Under the pieces are notes generated by a model that worked only from the letters and a program-made list of their open reading frames with translations, was not told the DNA's origin and made no database searches. From CBDBBY01 sp965205055 (GTDB taxonomy: Bacteria; Pseudomonadota; Alphaproteobacteria; Rhodobacterales; Rhodobacteraceae), in the NCBI GenBank assembly GCA_965205055.1, contig OZ242030.1, positions 2,108,001-2,172,000 of the forward strand: DNA of 64,000 bases, read 5' to 3'. Position 1 is the first letter of the stretch; the number at the start of each line of letters is the position of its first letter. A program made the position numbers and the translations under genes. Positions 8,826 to 16,867 of this stretch are shown here, piece by piece.

Positions 8826-9677
8826 ATGGTGCGGACAGTATACGTCAATGGCGAATTCCTGGCTGAAGACAAGGCGCTTGTTTCGATATTCGACCGAGCG
8901 TTCCTGTTCGCCGACGCTGTTTATGAAGTCACATCCGTGATGGACGGCAAGCTCATTGATTTCGACGGGCACATGGCGCGCCTGCGACGGTCGCTCGGCG
9001 AACTCGGCATCCCGCAACCCATGGAACGCGACGAACTGCTCGACCTGCACCGCCAATTGGTTGAACGAAACAAAGTCGCGGAAGGCATCGTTTACACTCA
9101 GATTTCGCGCGGCGTTGCGGACCGCGACTTCGTATATCCCGATGTCGAGCCTACAGTCGTGCTGTTTACGCAGCACAAGCGCTTCATCGACTCGCCGACG
9201 ATCAAGGATGGCATGAAGGTCATCACTGTGGAGGACAACAGATGGAAGCGCCGCGACATAAAGACCGTGCAGCTGCTGTATCCGTCCATGGCCAAGATGG
9301 CGGCGCTTGAGGCCGGGGCCGACGACGCATGGCTGGTCGAGGATGGCTTCGTCACCGAAGGAACGGCAAACAATGCTTACATTGTCACCGATGCCGGGAT
9401 GATCGTGACGCGCGAACTTTCGTCAAAAATATTGCACGGGATAACCCGGGCATCAGTGCTTGCGACCGCGAAGGAAGCGCAGATGAGAATTGAGGAGCGC
9501 CCGTTCACCGTGGAAGAAGCCCTGAAGGCCAAAGAGGCATTCATCACATCCGCGACGAACATTGTCGTGCCGGTCGTCGAACTGGACGGCGAACAGGTCG
9601 GCAACGGCAAGCCTGGTCCTGTCGCGGACCGCCTACGGGAGATCTACTTGGAATACGGTCGCAAGACAGCGATCTGA
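8826..9677 (+). CDS. dat: D-amino-acid aminotransferase (class IV PLP)
   Basis: This 283-residue fold-type IV aminotransferase has its PLP lysine at K146 in RRDIKTVQLL, close to K145 of characterised D-alanine aminotransferases. Other features are an early YVNGEF, an FDRAFLFADAVYEV block, and the phosphate-binding GITR and TSATN segments. ATG 8826 is preceded by a GGAGA ribosome site. It transfers amino groups between D-amino acids and 2-oxo acids. It is third in the dgcN-dgcA unit, 64 bases behind dgcA, and could move nitrogen between D-Glu and D-Ala. A 4-amino-4-deoxychorismate lyase or BCAT assignment is less likely given the RRDIKT motif. Confidence 0.85.
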   Translation: MVRTVYVNGEFLAEDKALVSIFDRAFLFADAVYEVTSVMDGKLIDFDGHMARLRRSLGELGIPQPMERDELLDLHRQLVERNKVAEGIVYTQISRGVADRDFVYPDVEPTVVLFTQHKRFIDSPTIKDGMKVITVEDNRWKRRDIKTVQLLYPSMAKMAALEAGADDAWLVEDGFVTEGTANNAYIVTDAGMIVTRELSSKILHGITRASVLATAKEAQMRIEERPFTVEEALKAKEAFITSATNIVVPVVELDGEQVGNGKPGPVADRLREIYLEYGRKTAI

Positions 9678-9719
9678 ATCAATTTGGCCGACCGCTCCGC
9701 CTTGCCCGCCGGAACTGGC

Positions 9720-10334
9720 TTACCGGGCAAATGAATCCGAATTCAGATCCGCCGCTTCGTCCACGTCGCTGAGCTCATCGGTCAAGGCTATCCGCAATCC
9801 CTTGAGGCTGCGTCCGGAATCCGCGAGAGCATGCGCGCTTGACCACCGGACGCCTTTGAACGCGCCGCTCGGCATGGCGCAAACCCGCTTGAAGCCGACC
9901 AGCCAGTAGCCTCCGTCCGGCGACGGACCGAATACGGCTTGGTGATCGCCCAGAAGCTTGAACGCGCGTTCGATTTCGACCGGCGTTACATCGGGCACGT
10001 CCGAGCCGATTATAATTGCGGGACCTGGCGGCAGGAGGCGGAATGCACGCTTCATGCGGGTTCCCAGATCGCCTCGTCCCTGCGGAACTCGCGGGAGCGA
10101 CGATGGCCATGCCCGGCTGGCCATGCCTTCGGCATCCGGCGAAACCGCCAAGACGGCATTCCATCTTTCGTCGAAGCAGACGCGCCGGATCAGCCGTCTG
10201 CATTGCCGCCTGTACCACGCTGCGGCGGCAATGCATCCGATGTCCTTGGCGAGCCTGGTCTTCACCCTGCCCGGCCTCGGCTCCTTCAGAAAGACAATGA
10301 GATGCCGACCTTTATTCTCCCGCGAAATAGCCAT
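9720..10334 (-). CDS. DUF2064 / TIGR04282-type glycosyltransferase family protein
   Basis: This 204-residue Rossmann-like protein has the pattern of TIGR04282/DUF2064 proteins: an IVFLKEPRPGRVKTRLA start near residues 13-29, GRGDLGTRM, an IIIGSDVPD metal-binding segment and FGPSPDGGYWLVG. These are nucleotidyl/glycosyltransferase-like proteins, some tied to arsenosugar synthesis; the substrate here is unknown. The start overlaps the 3' end of dapE by 23 bases, so the two are probably co-transcribed. The gene converges with dat across 42 bases. It lacks the companion GT2 glycosyltransferase often found beside it. Confidence 0.75.
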   Translation of the reverse strand: MAISRENKGRHLIVFLKEPRPGRVKTRLAKDIGCIAAAAWYRRQCRRLIRRVCFDERWNAVLAVSPDAEGMASRAWPSSLPRVPQGRGDLGTRMKRAFRLLPPGPAIIIGSDVPDVTPVEIERAFKLLGDHQAVFGPSPDGGYWLVGFKRVCAMPSGAFKGVRWSSAHALADSGRSLKGLRIALTDELSDVDEAADLNSDSFAR

Positions 10335-11466
10335 TCAAGATGCGCGAGTAGACGGATTTCAATCTTCGAATATCCTTCACGGGAACGCGCTCGTCCACTT
10401 GGTGAATGGTATCGCCGATCAGGCCGAATTCGAGCACGGGGCAATGGTCCTTGATGAATCGCGCATCCGACGTTCCGCCTGTAGTGGAAAGCGTCGGCGT
10501 CAATCCGGTTTCCGCCTCTACCGCGCCGACGACCAAGTCGGTGAACGGCCCGCGCGAAGTCACAAAACTTTCAGCTGTCGAATGGACTGAAGAAACGGTT
10601 TTGACGCCGAATTCCGATTCGATTTCTTCGTATCGCTTGCCGAACCATTCGATCAAGCTCGCCGAGCTGTGCAGATCGCTGAATCGGACGTTGAAGGCCG
10701 CCCGGCATTTGGGCGGAATCACGTTGTTCGCTTTGTTTCCCGTATCGATGGAAGTGATCGCGAGAGTCGTCGGCCCGAAATCCGCTGTGCCCTTGTCGAG
10801 TTCCGCGAATGCGATTCGCTCCGCAAGCCGTGCGGTTGCGGTCAGCGGATTGTTGGACCGTTCGGGATAGGCGGAATGACCTTGCTTGCCGAACACCTCG
10901 ACCGAAACCGACAGCGATCCCCGCCGACCGATCTTGATCGTGTCGCCGAGCGCGCCTTGACATGTCGGCTCCCCGACGAGGCAGACGTCCATTCGCTCGC
11001 CGCGTTCGGACATCCAGTCCATCAGAGCAGCCGTCCCGTCCGTCGCAACCGCTTCCTCATCGCCGGTGATCTGAATGATGATCGAGCAGTCCGGCTTCCC
11101 CAAGCGCGCGAAGTCGACCGCGGCGGAAACGAACGCGGCGACGCCCGACTTCATGTCGCCGGCGCCCCGTCCCCAAAGCAAACCGTCTTTGATCTCGGCG
11201 CCGAACGGATCGACGCTCCAGTCGGACGGATCGCCTGCAGGAACCACGTCGGTGTGTCCGTTGAACCCGAAGGTGCGGCCGTTCTTGCCGCTGCTCCACT
11301 TGGCGAACAGATTCGATATGCCGCCGCGGTCCGCTCGCGAGCAATCGAACCCTTCCTGGCTCAGCAGCGATTGGAGCAGCCCGATCGCGCCTGCGTCTGC
11401 GGGCGTGACCGACGGGCACCTTACGAGCTCCGCCGCAAGTTCAACGGGATCAATCCGCTCAGGCAT
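10312..11466 (-). CDS. dapE: Succinyl-diaminopimelate desuccinylase
   Basis: DapE removes succinate from N-succinyl-LL-diaminopimelate in lysine and peptidoglycan synthesis. At 384 residues it has standard length. Metal-binding positions are visible: H71 and D73 in NGHTDVVPAGD, D104 in GRGAGDMKSG, and the catalytic/metal glutamates in TGDEEAVATDG near 138. The C-terminal TTGGTSDARF block, with its substrate-contacting residues, is present. It lies 47 bases downstream of dapD on the same strand and overlaps the following DUF2064 gene, so dapD-dapE-DUF2064 looks like one operon. Confidence 0.95.
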   Translation of the reverse strand: MPERIDPVELAAELVRCPSVTPADAGAIGLLQSLLSQEGFDCSRADRGGISNLFAKWSSGKNGRTFGFNGHTDVVPAGDPSDWSVDPFGAEIKDGLLWGRGAGDMKSGVAAFVSAAVDFARLGKPDCSIIIQITGDEEAVATDGTAALMDWMSERGERMDVCLVGEPTCQGALGDTIKIGRRGSLSVSVEVFGKQGHSAYPERSNNPLTATARLAERIAFAELDKGTADFGPTTLAITSIDTGNKANNVIPPKCRAAFNVRFSDLHSSASLIEWFGKRYEEIESEFGVKTVSSVHSTAESFVTSRGPFTDLVVGAVEAETGLTPTLSTTGGTSDARFIKDHCPVLEFGLIGDTIHQVDERVPVKDIRRLKSVYSRILNGYFAGE

Positions 11467-11513
11467 TGCAGTTGCCCTCCGTCATGAACTCTGCAGCCAG
11501 CCGGACGGACAGA

Positions 11514-12341
11514 TCAATCCCTGAGCAGCTCATTGATCGCGACTTTGCCGCGCGTCTTTTCGTCGACTGTCTTGACGATGACTGCGCAATAAAGATTGAC
11601 GCCGTTGGCGGAAGGCAGCGAGCCCGATACGACCACGGAATAAGGCGGCACCTCGCCGTAGGTGATTTCGCCCGTCGACCGGTTGAATATCTTGGTCGAT
11701 TGCCCTAGGAACACGCCCATTCCGAGAACCGATCCTTCCCGAACGATCACGCCTTCCACGACCTCCGACCGGGCGCCGATGAAGCAATTGTCCTCGATGA
11801 TCGTCGGAGTGGCCTGCACCGGTTCAAGCACGCCGCCGATTCCGGCGCCTCCGGAAAGATGCACGTTCTTCCCGATCTGCGCGCAGGATCCGACGGTGGC
11901 CCACGTGTCCACCATGGTGCCCTCGTCGACGTACGCGCCGAGATTCACGAAGCTGGGCATAAGCACGACGGACGGCGCGATATAAGCCGACTTGCGCACG
12001 ACGCAATTCGGAACGGCCCGAAAGCCTGCCGCAATCCATTCCGCTTCGCCCCATCCGAAGAATTTCGAGTCGATCTTGTCCCACCAGGTCGATCCCTGCG
12101 GCCCGCCTTCCTGCGGCGCCATGTCATGGATCCTGAATCCGAGCATCACGGCGAGTTTCGCCCACTGGTTGACCTGCCAGTTTCCTTGCGCATCGCGCTG
12201 AGCAACTCTGAGCGCGCCTGCGTCCAGCGCCTCAAGGGCTTCCTCGATGGCGTCGCGCGCGTCTCCGCGCGTCTCCGAAGAAATCGCGTCGCGCACTGCC
12301 CAAGCATCTTCAATGCGCTGCTGCAGACTTTGTAGATCCAT
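11514..12341 (-). CDS. dapD: Tetrahydrodipicolinate N-succinyltransferase
   Basis: This 275-residue left-handed beta-helix enzyme transfers succinyl from succinyl-CoA to tetrahydrodipicolinate. Hexapeptide-type repeats run through the middle (RKSAYIAPSVVLMPSFVN, GAYVDEGTMVD, IGKNVHLSGGAGIGG), and the family-specific EDNCFIGARSEVVEG follows. ATG 12341 (MDLQSLQQRI) gives the normal family length; the frame is open upstream but that part is unlike DapD. The next step, dapE, follows in the same operon, and both genes serve the succinylase branch of DAP synthesis. Confidence 0.96.
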   Translation of the reverse strand: MDLQSLQQRIEDAWAVRDAISSETRGDARDAIEEALEALDAGALRVAQRDAQGNWQVNQWAKLAVMLGFRIHDMAPQEGGPQGSTWWDKIDSKFFGWGEAEWIAAGFRAVPNCVVRKSAYIAPSVVLMPSFVNLGAYVDEGTMVDTWATVGSCAQIGKNVHLSGGAGIGGVLEPVQATPTIIEDNCFIGARSEVVEGVIVREGSVLGMGVFLGQSTKIFNRSTGEITYGEVPPYSVVVSGSLPSANGVNLYCAVIVKTVDEKTRGKVAINELLRD

Positions 12342-12515
12342 GCGGCTTACCTGTCGTCGATTGAGCGTCAGGCTGCGATTAGCGATGGTTTGCGGGAATG
12401 CCAATACCGTTTGCGGAACGAATGATCGCCGACGCGCATCTTGTCGATGGCATGGCGGCTCGCGCCGCAAACGGAATCGCCGACTCCTCGGATTTCAAGC
12501 CCGAGAAACCGAGCG

Positions 12516-13424
12516 TCATCCCGAATCGAGCACGGATTGGCACTGCGACGGAAGATCGGCCATGGTGTAGTCGCGCGCGCCGCGCTTCCTGGGAGGCGGC
12601 TCGGCGTCCGGATCGGGCGGCTTCTTGAGGAACTCCACGTAATCGGTGACCCACCACGAAAGCGTATCGTCGCATCCGTCTCCGCCCTTCGACAGGTCGG
12701 AAACCGTGGGCGTCTGGGTGACGCAGTTTGCCGAGTCCGGCGGACACTTCAACCGAACATGAAAATGATAGTTGTGGCCGTAGTAGGGACGGATCTTCTG
12801 CAGCCATTCCCGGTCTTCGCCAGCTTTCTCGCACATCTCGACTTTCGCCGCGGCCGCCACGAAAATCCGGTCGACGCGCGGGTCTTCCGCCGCAAACTTC
12901 AAAACCTGCATGTGCGAGCTGGTCCAGTTCTCGCTGATGTCCGACTGATCTCGGTTGCGGATGGTGATTGAAGAGAGTTCTTCGCGCTCCTTCCGTGTCA
13001 AATTCAGGCTTTCGGGCGGCAGCATCCAAATGTCCACGTCGAGACCGATCTGATGCGACTGGTGGCCGGACGGCATCGGGCCGCCTCGAGGCTGGGACAA
13101 GTCGCCGATGTACAATCCCATCCAACCGGCCTCGGCGACTTTCGCGCTCAGCTCCTTGATGTAGTCGATCAAGATCGGATGCCCCCAATTCCGGTTCCTG
13201 CTTAGCCGCATGGCCTGCCAAGTGGGTCCTGATTCCGGAAGCTGAATGCCGCCGGCGAGGCAGCCCTTCGCGTAACTTCCGACAGGAGACGCAGGCTCCC
13301 CCGATGCGTTGCCCACGGCTCCAAACAGCTGGTTAGCCTTTACTTCATGATCGTCCGCCTGCGCTTCCGCAGCGAAAGCCGAAAGCGCGAATGCAATGGT
13401 TCCTAGTCGGAGTTTGGTCTTCAT
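12516..13424 (-). CDS. mepA: Penicillin-insensitive murein endopeptidase
   Basis: MepA-family LAS metallopeptidase that cleaves D-Ala-mDAP cross-links. A signal peptide is clear after ATG 13424 (MKTKLR, hydrophobic core, AEAQA cleavage). Metal ligands lie in PSGHQSHQIGLDVDIW, and a second histidine cluster, GHNYHFHVRL, follows later. The 302-residue length includes a proline-rich C-terminal extension (PPDPDAEPPPRKR). The start codon lies one base from the stop of the upstream MFS gene, so they form an operon. It acts in the periplasm. An upstream in-frame methionine would add 27 non-signal residues and is unlikely. Confidence 0.93.
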   Translation of the reverse strand: MKTKLRLGTIAFALSAFAAEAQADDHEVKANQLFGAVGNASGEPASPVGSYAKGCLAGGIQLPESGPTWQAMRLSRNRNWGHPILIDYIKELSAKVAEAGWMGLYIGDLSQPRGGPMPSGHQSHQIGLDVDIWMLPPESLNLTRKEREELSSITIRNRDQSDISENWTSSHMQVLKFAAEDPRVDRIFVAAAAKVEMCEKAGEDREWLQKIRPYYGHNYHFHVRLKCPPDSANCVTQTPTVSDLSKGGDGCDDTLSWWVTDYVEFLKKPPDPDAEPPPRKRGARDYTMADLPSQCQSVLDSG

Positions 13425-13425
13425 G

Positions 13426-14754
13426 TCAGCTTCCCGAAAAGTTGGTGGATGGCTTGAATTTGACGAACCGCAAAAACACGAGCCCGACAATGAAGAGGAC
13501 GACAATCGGCGACACTCCCAGCCTGACGTCCTCGGTGATGCGCGTGACGACTGCGATCAGCGCAGGCGCAAGGAACGCCGTCGCCTTGCCCGCGAACGCG
13601 TACAGCCCGAATGCTTCCGTCATTCTTTCGGGGTCGGACTGGTTCACCATCATCGTGCGCGAAGCGGACTGTATCACTCCGCCGCATGCCCCGATGGTGC
13701 AGCCGCAAATATAGAAGATGATGTCCGGAAGCGAAGATCCTTCGGAAACCGGCATCCCGGCCACGGACTGCCTGGACGTCAATACGATGATCAGACACAC
13801 CGCGGACAGAACGACGATGCAAACCGATATCACCGCCTTCGGTCCGAACCTGCGGTCGGCGTATCCGCCGAGCCAAGCGAACAGCGTTCCGGAAACCAAT
13901 GAGAGTATGCCGAAAGTTCCGATCTGAACGATGGACCATTCCAGCACGCCCGCCGCATAGATGCCTCCGAACGCGAATACGCCGTTCAAAGCGTCGCGAT
14001 AGAACATTGAAGAAACGAGATACGAAAAAAGACTTGAGTTCTTGGGGAGCCGTTTGATCGTCTTGATCAGCCCCGCAATGCTTTCCCGGCTTTTGCCGGG
14101 CTTGTCGGTTTCGCGGACCCACAAGAAAAAAGGGACCATGAACACCAGATACCAGATGGCCGTGAACGGCCCGACTGACCGGGTGCCTTCGCGGGTTTCC
14201 GGGTCGAGGCCGAAGATCGGCGGCGAGCCGATGAGCGTGCGCCCTGCGTCGTTCTCGGCGAAAAACGCCAGCATCAACGCCAGCGCCAGCAATCCCCCTG
14301 CGTAGCCGAACGCCCATCCGGATCCCGAAATGACGCCTATGTCCTTTTCGGGGCCGAGATCGGGCAGCATCGCATTCGTGAAGGCCGTCGCGAGCTCAAG
14401 CCCGATCATTCCGAATCCGAACGCGAACAGGATCAGGAATACTTGGCTTGAACCGGGAACCGCCCACCACAGCGTGAAGGCGCCTGCGACGTACATTGCG
14501 GAAAACCCGACGATCCATCGGAGCCGCGTCCCGGCGGCGTCGGCAGCTGACCCCAAGACCGGGCCCAGTATTGCGACCGAGATCCCTACGGCTGCCATCA
14601 TCCACCCCCAATACTCCTGGCCGCGGACAGGATCGCCCATTACGGCGGAGGTGAAATACGGAGCGAAAATGAATGTGATCAGAAGCGTGAAATAAGGCTG
14701 GCTTGCCCAATCGAAAAACATCCAGCCCCAAACGCGCTTGCCTATGTTGGCCAA
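13426..14754 (-). CDS. MFS transporter, UMF1 (Atg22-like) family
   Basis: This 442-residue membrane protein has about 12 hydrophobic segments. The N-terminus (WGWMFFDWASQPYFTLL) is diagnostic of the UMF1/Atg22-like family, which includes vacuolar amino-acid effluxers; bacterial members are mostly uncharacterised. The SAADAAGTRLRW loop between helices 2 and 3 is a typical MFS signature. It is followed directly by mepA. That linkage might reflect export or recycling of murein-derived amino acids, but this is only suggestive. Confidence 0.87.
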   Translation of the reverse strand: MANIGKRVWGWMFFDWASQPYFTLLITFIFAPYFTSAVMGDPVRGQEYWGWMMAAVGISVAILGPVLGSAADAAGTRLRWIVGFSAMYVAGAFTLWWAVPGSSQVFLILFAFGFGMIGLELATAFTNAMLPDLGPEKDIGVISGSGWAFGYAGGLLALALMLAFFAENDAGRTLIGSPPIFGLDPETREGTRSVGPFTAIWYLVFMVPFFLWVRETDKPGKSRESIAGLIKTIKRLPKNSSLFSYLVSSMFYRDALNGVFAFGGIYAAGVLEWSIVQIGTFGILSLVSGTLFAWLGGYADRRFGPKAVISVCIVVLSAVCLIIVLTSRQSVAGMPVSEGSSLPDIIFYICGCTIGACGGVIQSASRTMMVNQSDPERMTEAFGLYAFAGKATAFLAPALIAVVTRITEDVRLGVSPIVVLFIVGLVFLRFVKFKPSTNFSGS

Positions 14755-15355
14755 TTCGCTGCCTCCGCTCGCAAGTTCGTGTCATTGGGCATGGCAGGAA
14801 TCAACAAAGGAGCGGCTTCTACACTATATTGTGGCGAAAAACGCCGCATCGGGAAAGCCTTGTGGCATGACCTGCCAGCCCGCAGCTAACGTGGATGACC
14901 TCTCCAACCTACGCGAACTGCACGGTTGGGTCACCTCCGGGCGAATCGAAACCCCTGAAATTGTGGCATTTCGGTCGGCGGCCCAATCGCGGCCGGCCTT
15001 GATACTGAGATCAAGGACTGACTTGGAACCGCGTGCACTCGCGCCCGGAACCATGGACCGTTGGCGGGGCGTGTCGCCGTTCAATGCGCGGCCCTGACGG
15101 CAGACAGCTGGACGGAACACAATGCGTCCTCAAGTGGAGACGTAGTCGAGACTTGAGCGAAAGGCCGCTTTCCTGCTTTTTCTGCTGACGGTTTTCTTGC
15201 TCATTTTTGAACGTGAAGGCGAAACATGGCAGCCGTCTCTTCTGTCCCAAGACCGCTCGAGACAAGAATTTACCGAACGAAACAGAATTGCTTTACCCAA
15301 AAATCGAGCGATTACTGTGTTATCTACATCTCACAGCAGCGAAGGGACAAGCAAT
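14755..15355. other. 600-base intergenic region upstream of the MFS and accessory genes
   Basis: Short frames exist on both strands, but none has a recognisable domain or good start. The segment must hold the minus-strand promoter for the MFS-mepA operon near 14760-14850 and the plus-strand promoter for the accessory genes from 15356. I found no clear paired -35/-10 boxes. Confidence 0.35.
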
Positions 15356-15781
15356 ATGACCGGTTTAGCCAAAACACTGCTCGGTTTCGTCAATCGCATG
15401 CCGGACGGGCCGCACAAACAAGAACTTCGGGAAGCTCTCGAGCTGTGCCCCGCCATCGATATTGAGGTCGTTCCCGAGGAGCGCGCAAACAAAAATATGA
15501 AATCGCTGCGGCAGAGCGCGCTCGAGTCCGGGCAAGCCTATGTCATTGCCAGAGCGGGGCGCATTGAGAAGCTGCCGCAAGCTACGTTCGTGTTGTCGTC
15601 CGATACGATCCTTTCCCTTATCGGTTCCGTACATGATGAGACGGAACGAAAGGCCGCGAAGCGCAGGTCAGCCAGCGCACTGCTTGCGCAACTCAAACCG
15701 CTTGATGCCAGTGTCGTGAATATGCGCTTGGGATCACGCGCTCATGAAGAAACCCAAGGCGGTCGAGGCCGCATCTTCTAG
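15356..15781 (+). CDS. Hypothetical protein next to a PIN-like protein
   Basis: I do not recognise this 141-residue soluble protein. It starts at ATG 15356 with AAGGGAC 10-16 bases upstream. It has a leucine-rich start (GLAKTLLGFVNRM), a central helix-strand pattern, and a basic C-terminus. Its 3' end overlaps the next gene by 38 bases in another frame, a layout common in two-gene toxin-antitoxin modules, with the first gene as antitoxin. That role is inference from position only. Codon use and GC are in line with the neighbours. Confidence 0.55.
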   Translation: MTGLAKTLLGFVNRMPDGPHKQELREALELCPAIDIEVVPEERANKNMKSLRQSALESGQAYVIARAGRIEKLPQATFVLSSDTILSLIGSVHDETERKAAKRRSASALLAQLKPLDASVVNMRLGSRAHEETQGGRGRIF

Positions 15782-16307
15782 ATCGAATATGTCCAGATAC
15801 CTTCTGAGCTCCCAATGCGTTTTTGACATCATCAAGCGGCGCAATCTCGATGCCGAGATTTGGCTTGAAGCCGCCGATGCCCGCGGAATCTATGCTGATG
15901 ATATCTGCATCAGCGCAGTGACCCCTATGACCATCCATTGGCGGCTGGAACAGGCGATCGCCGCGGCAAGAGCCAACCCAGGCGCTGCCAAATCCCCAGT
16001 ACTCGTTCTCAAGGATTTTGCTCAACAGGCAGACCGTCTCTTTGAAGATTTTGCATGGGACGATCGCATCGTCGCGATGGACCACAAGATTGCATCGCGA
16101 TGGGGCGACCTTCTGGACATGCACATAACCTTCAAGGCGCCGGACGGGACGCCCTATGGTGTAGCGAGCGCAACAAAAGTGGAAATCGCCACTGCTCTGG
16201 TGGGTCGCGGTGATTTTCCGCTCGTGTATGTCGACTATTATCAAGATGGTCATACCGACATCCCGGGGCTGGCGGTCGAAAACCCTGAAGATTTCGTGCG
16301 TCGATAA
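15744..16307 (+). CDS. PIN/VapC-like protein with altered active site
   Basis: The protein has the layout of a VapC/PIN domain: a YLLSSQCVFDIIK first strand, an ISAVTPMTIHWRLEQA second helix, and a RIVAMDHKIASRWGDL third block. A variant of the C-terminal DALIAATAL stretch reads VEIATALV. The first acidic residue of PIN nucleases (normally DTN) is replaced by SSQ, so activity is doubtful. ATG 15789 (MSRYLL) matches usual VapC starts better than 15744 and would remove the overlap with the previous gene. It is followed one base later by the patatin fragment. Call: degenerate or divergent toxin; alternative, a PIN-fold protein without RNase activity. Confidence 0.55.
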   Translation: MKKPKAVEAASSRSNMSRYLLSSQCVFDIIKRRNLDAEIWLEAADARGIYADDICISAVTPMTIHWRLEQAIAAARANPGAAKSPVLVLKDFAQQADRLFEDFAWDDRIVAMDHKIASRWGDLLDMHITFKAPDGTPYGVASATKVEIATALVGRGDFPLVYVDYYQDGHTDIPGLAVENPEDFVRR

Positions 16308-16308
16308 A

Positions 16309-16863
16309 ATGTCGGGAGCGGCACACAGACGTTTTCAAACACTGGCAATAGGCGGAGGCGGGTATCGCGGCCTCTTCACGGCGAAACTCATCGCATCTTG
16401 CGAAAAGGAGTTCCAATCCAAATGCGTTGACCGCTTCGATCTCATCGCAGGCACATCGATCGGCGCTCTGCTCGCGGCCGGGCTCGCGGCGGCAGTGCCT
16501 GCCGCCAAGCTCGCATCGATCATGGAAGGCTATGGACCAAAGATATTTCGACGCAACCTCTTTACCGGCGCCAAGCGTTTTCTGCTCGCCGCACCATGCA
16601 GTTCCGGTCCGATCCTTGAAGCTTTCCGGAAGGCTCTTGGCGAAAACATCGCGAATTTGCTTCTTTGCCAATTCGAGGCTCCGCTCGTGATCACGACCGT
16701 GAACTATTCAACCGGTCACACTCGAGTGTTTCGGCCATGCTGCGGGGCATTTCTCCAATGCGTCAAGCAGTTCAATTGGATGCAGCAATTCGCATATTGT
16801 CAAGAATCAAGGGGCAGATGCAGACCTTCCGGGAGATCGGAACGCGTCTCGGACAAGAATTTC
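16309..16863 (+). pseudogene. CapV-like patatin phospholipase, truncated by frame loss and IS1182 insertion
   Basis: The first 140 residues are a clear patatin domain: GGGGYRGLF oxyanion motif near residues 14-22, the GTSIGALLAAG nucleophile elbow with its serine near 48-50, and a later VNYSTGHTRVFR segment. This matches the GGGYRG/GTSIG style of CBASS effector CapV, which degrades membrane phospholipids on cyclic-dinucleotide signalling. After about 16735 the patatin frame decays, and a different frame takes over (KGQMQTFREIGTRLGQEF) until the IS1182 element at 16868. The catalytic Asp of the DGG/DGA motif is missing. No cyclase-like CD-NTase gene is adjacent. I consider it inactive. Confidence 0.7.
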
Positions 16864-16867
16864 CTAG
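16864..16867. repeat. CTAG target-site duplication, left copy
   Basis: CTAG directly precedes the left inverted repeat (GAGCCTGTCC) of the IS1182-family element and matches the CTAG after the right end. IS1182 elements often duplicate palindromic 4-base targets. Confidence 0.8.

Noticed and set aside
9702..9730. TTGCCCG/CGGGCAA inverted repeat between dat and the DUF2064 gene
   Set aside because: Seven paired bases but a 15-base loop, no T-run on either strand, and it overlaps the end of the DUF2064 coding region; not called as terminator.
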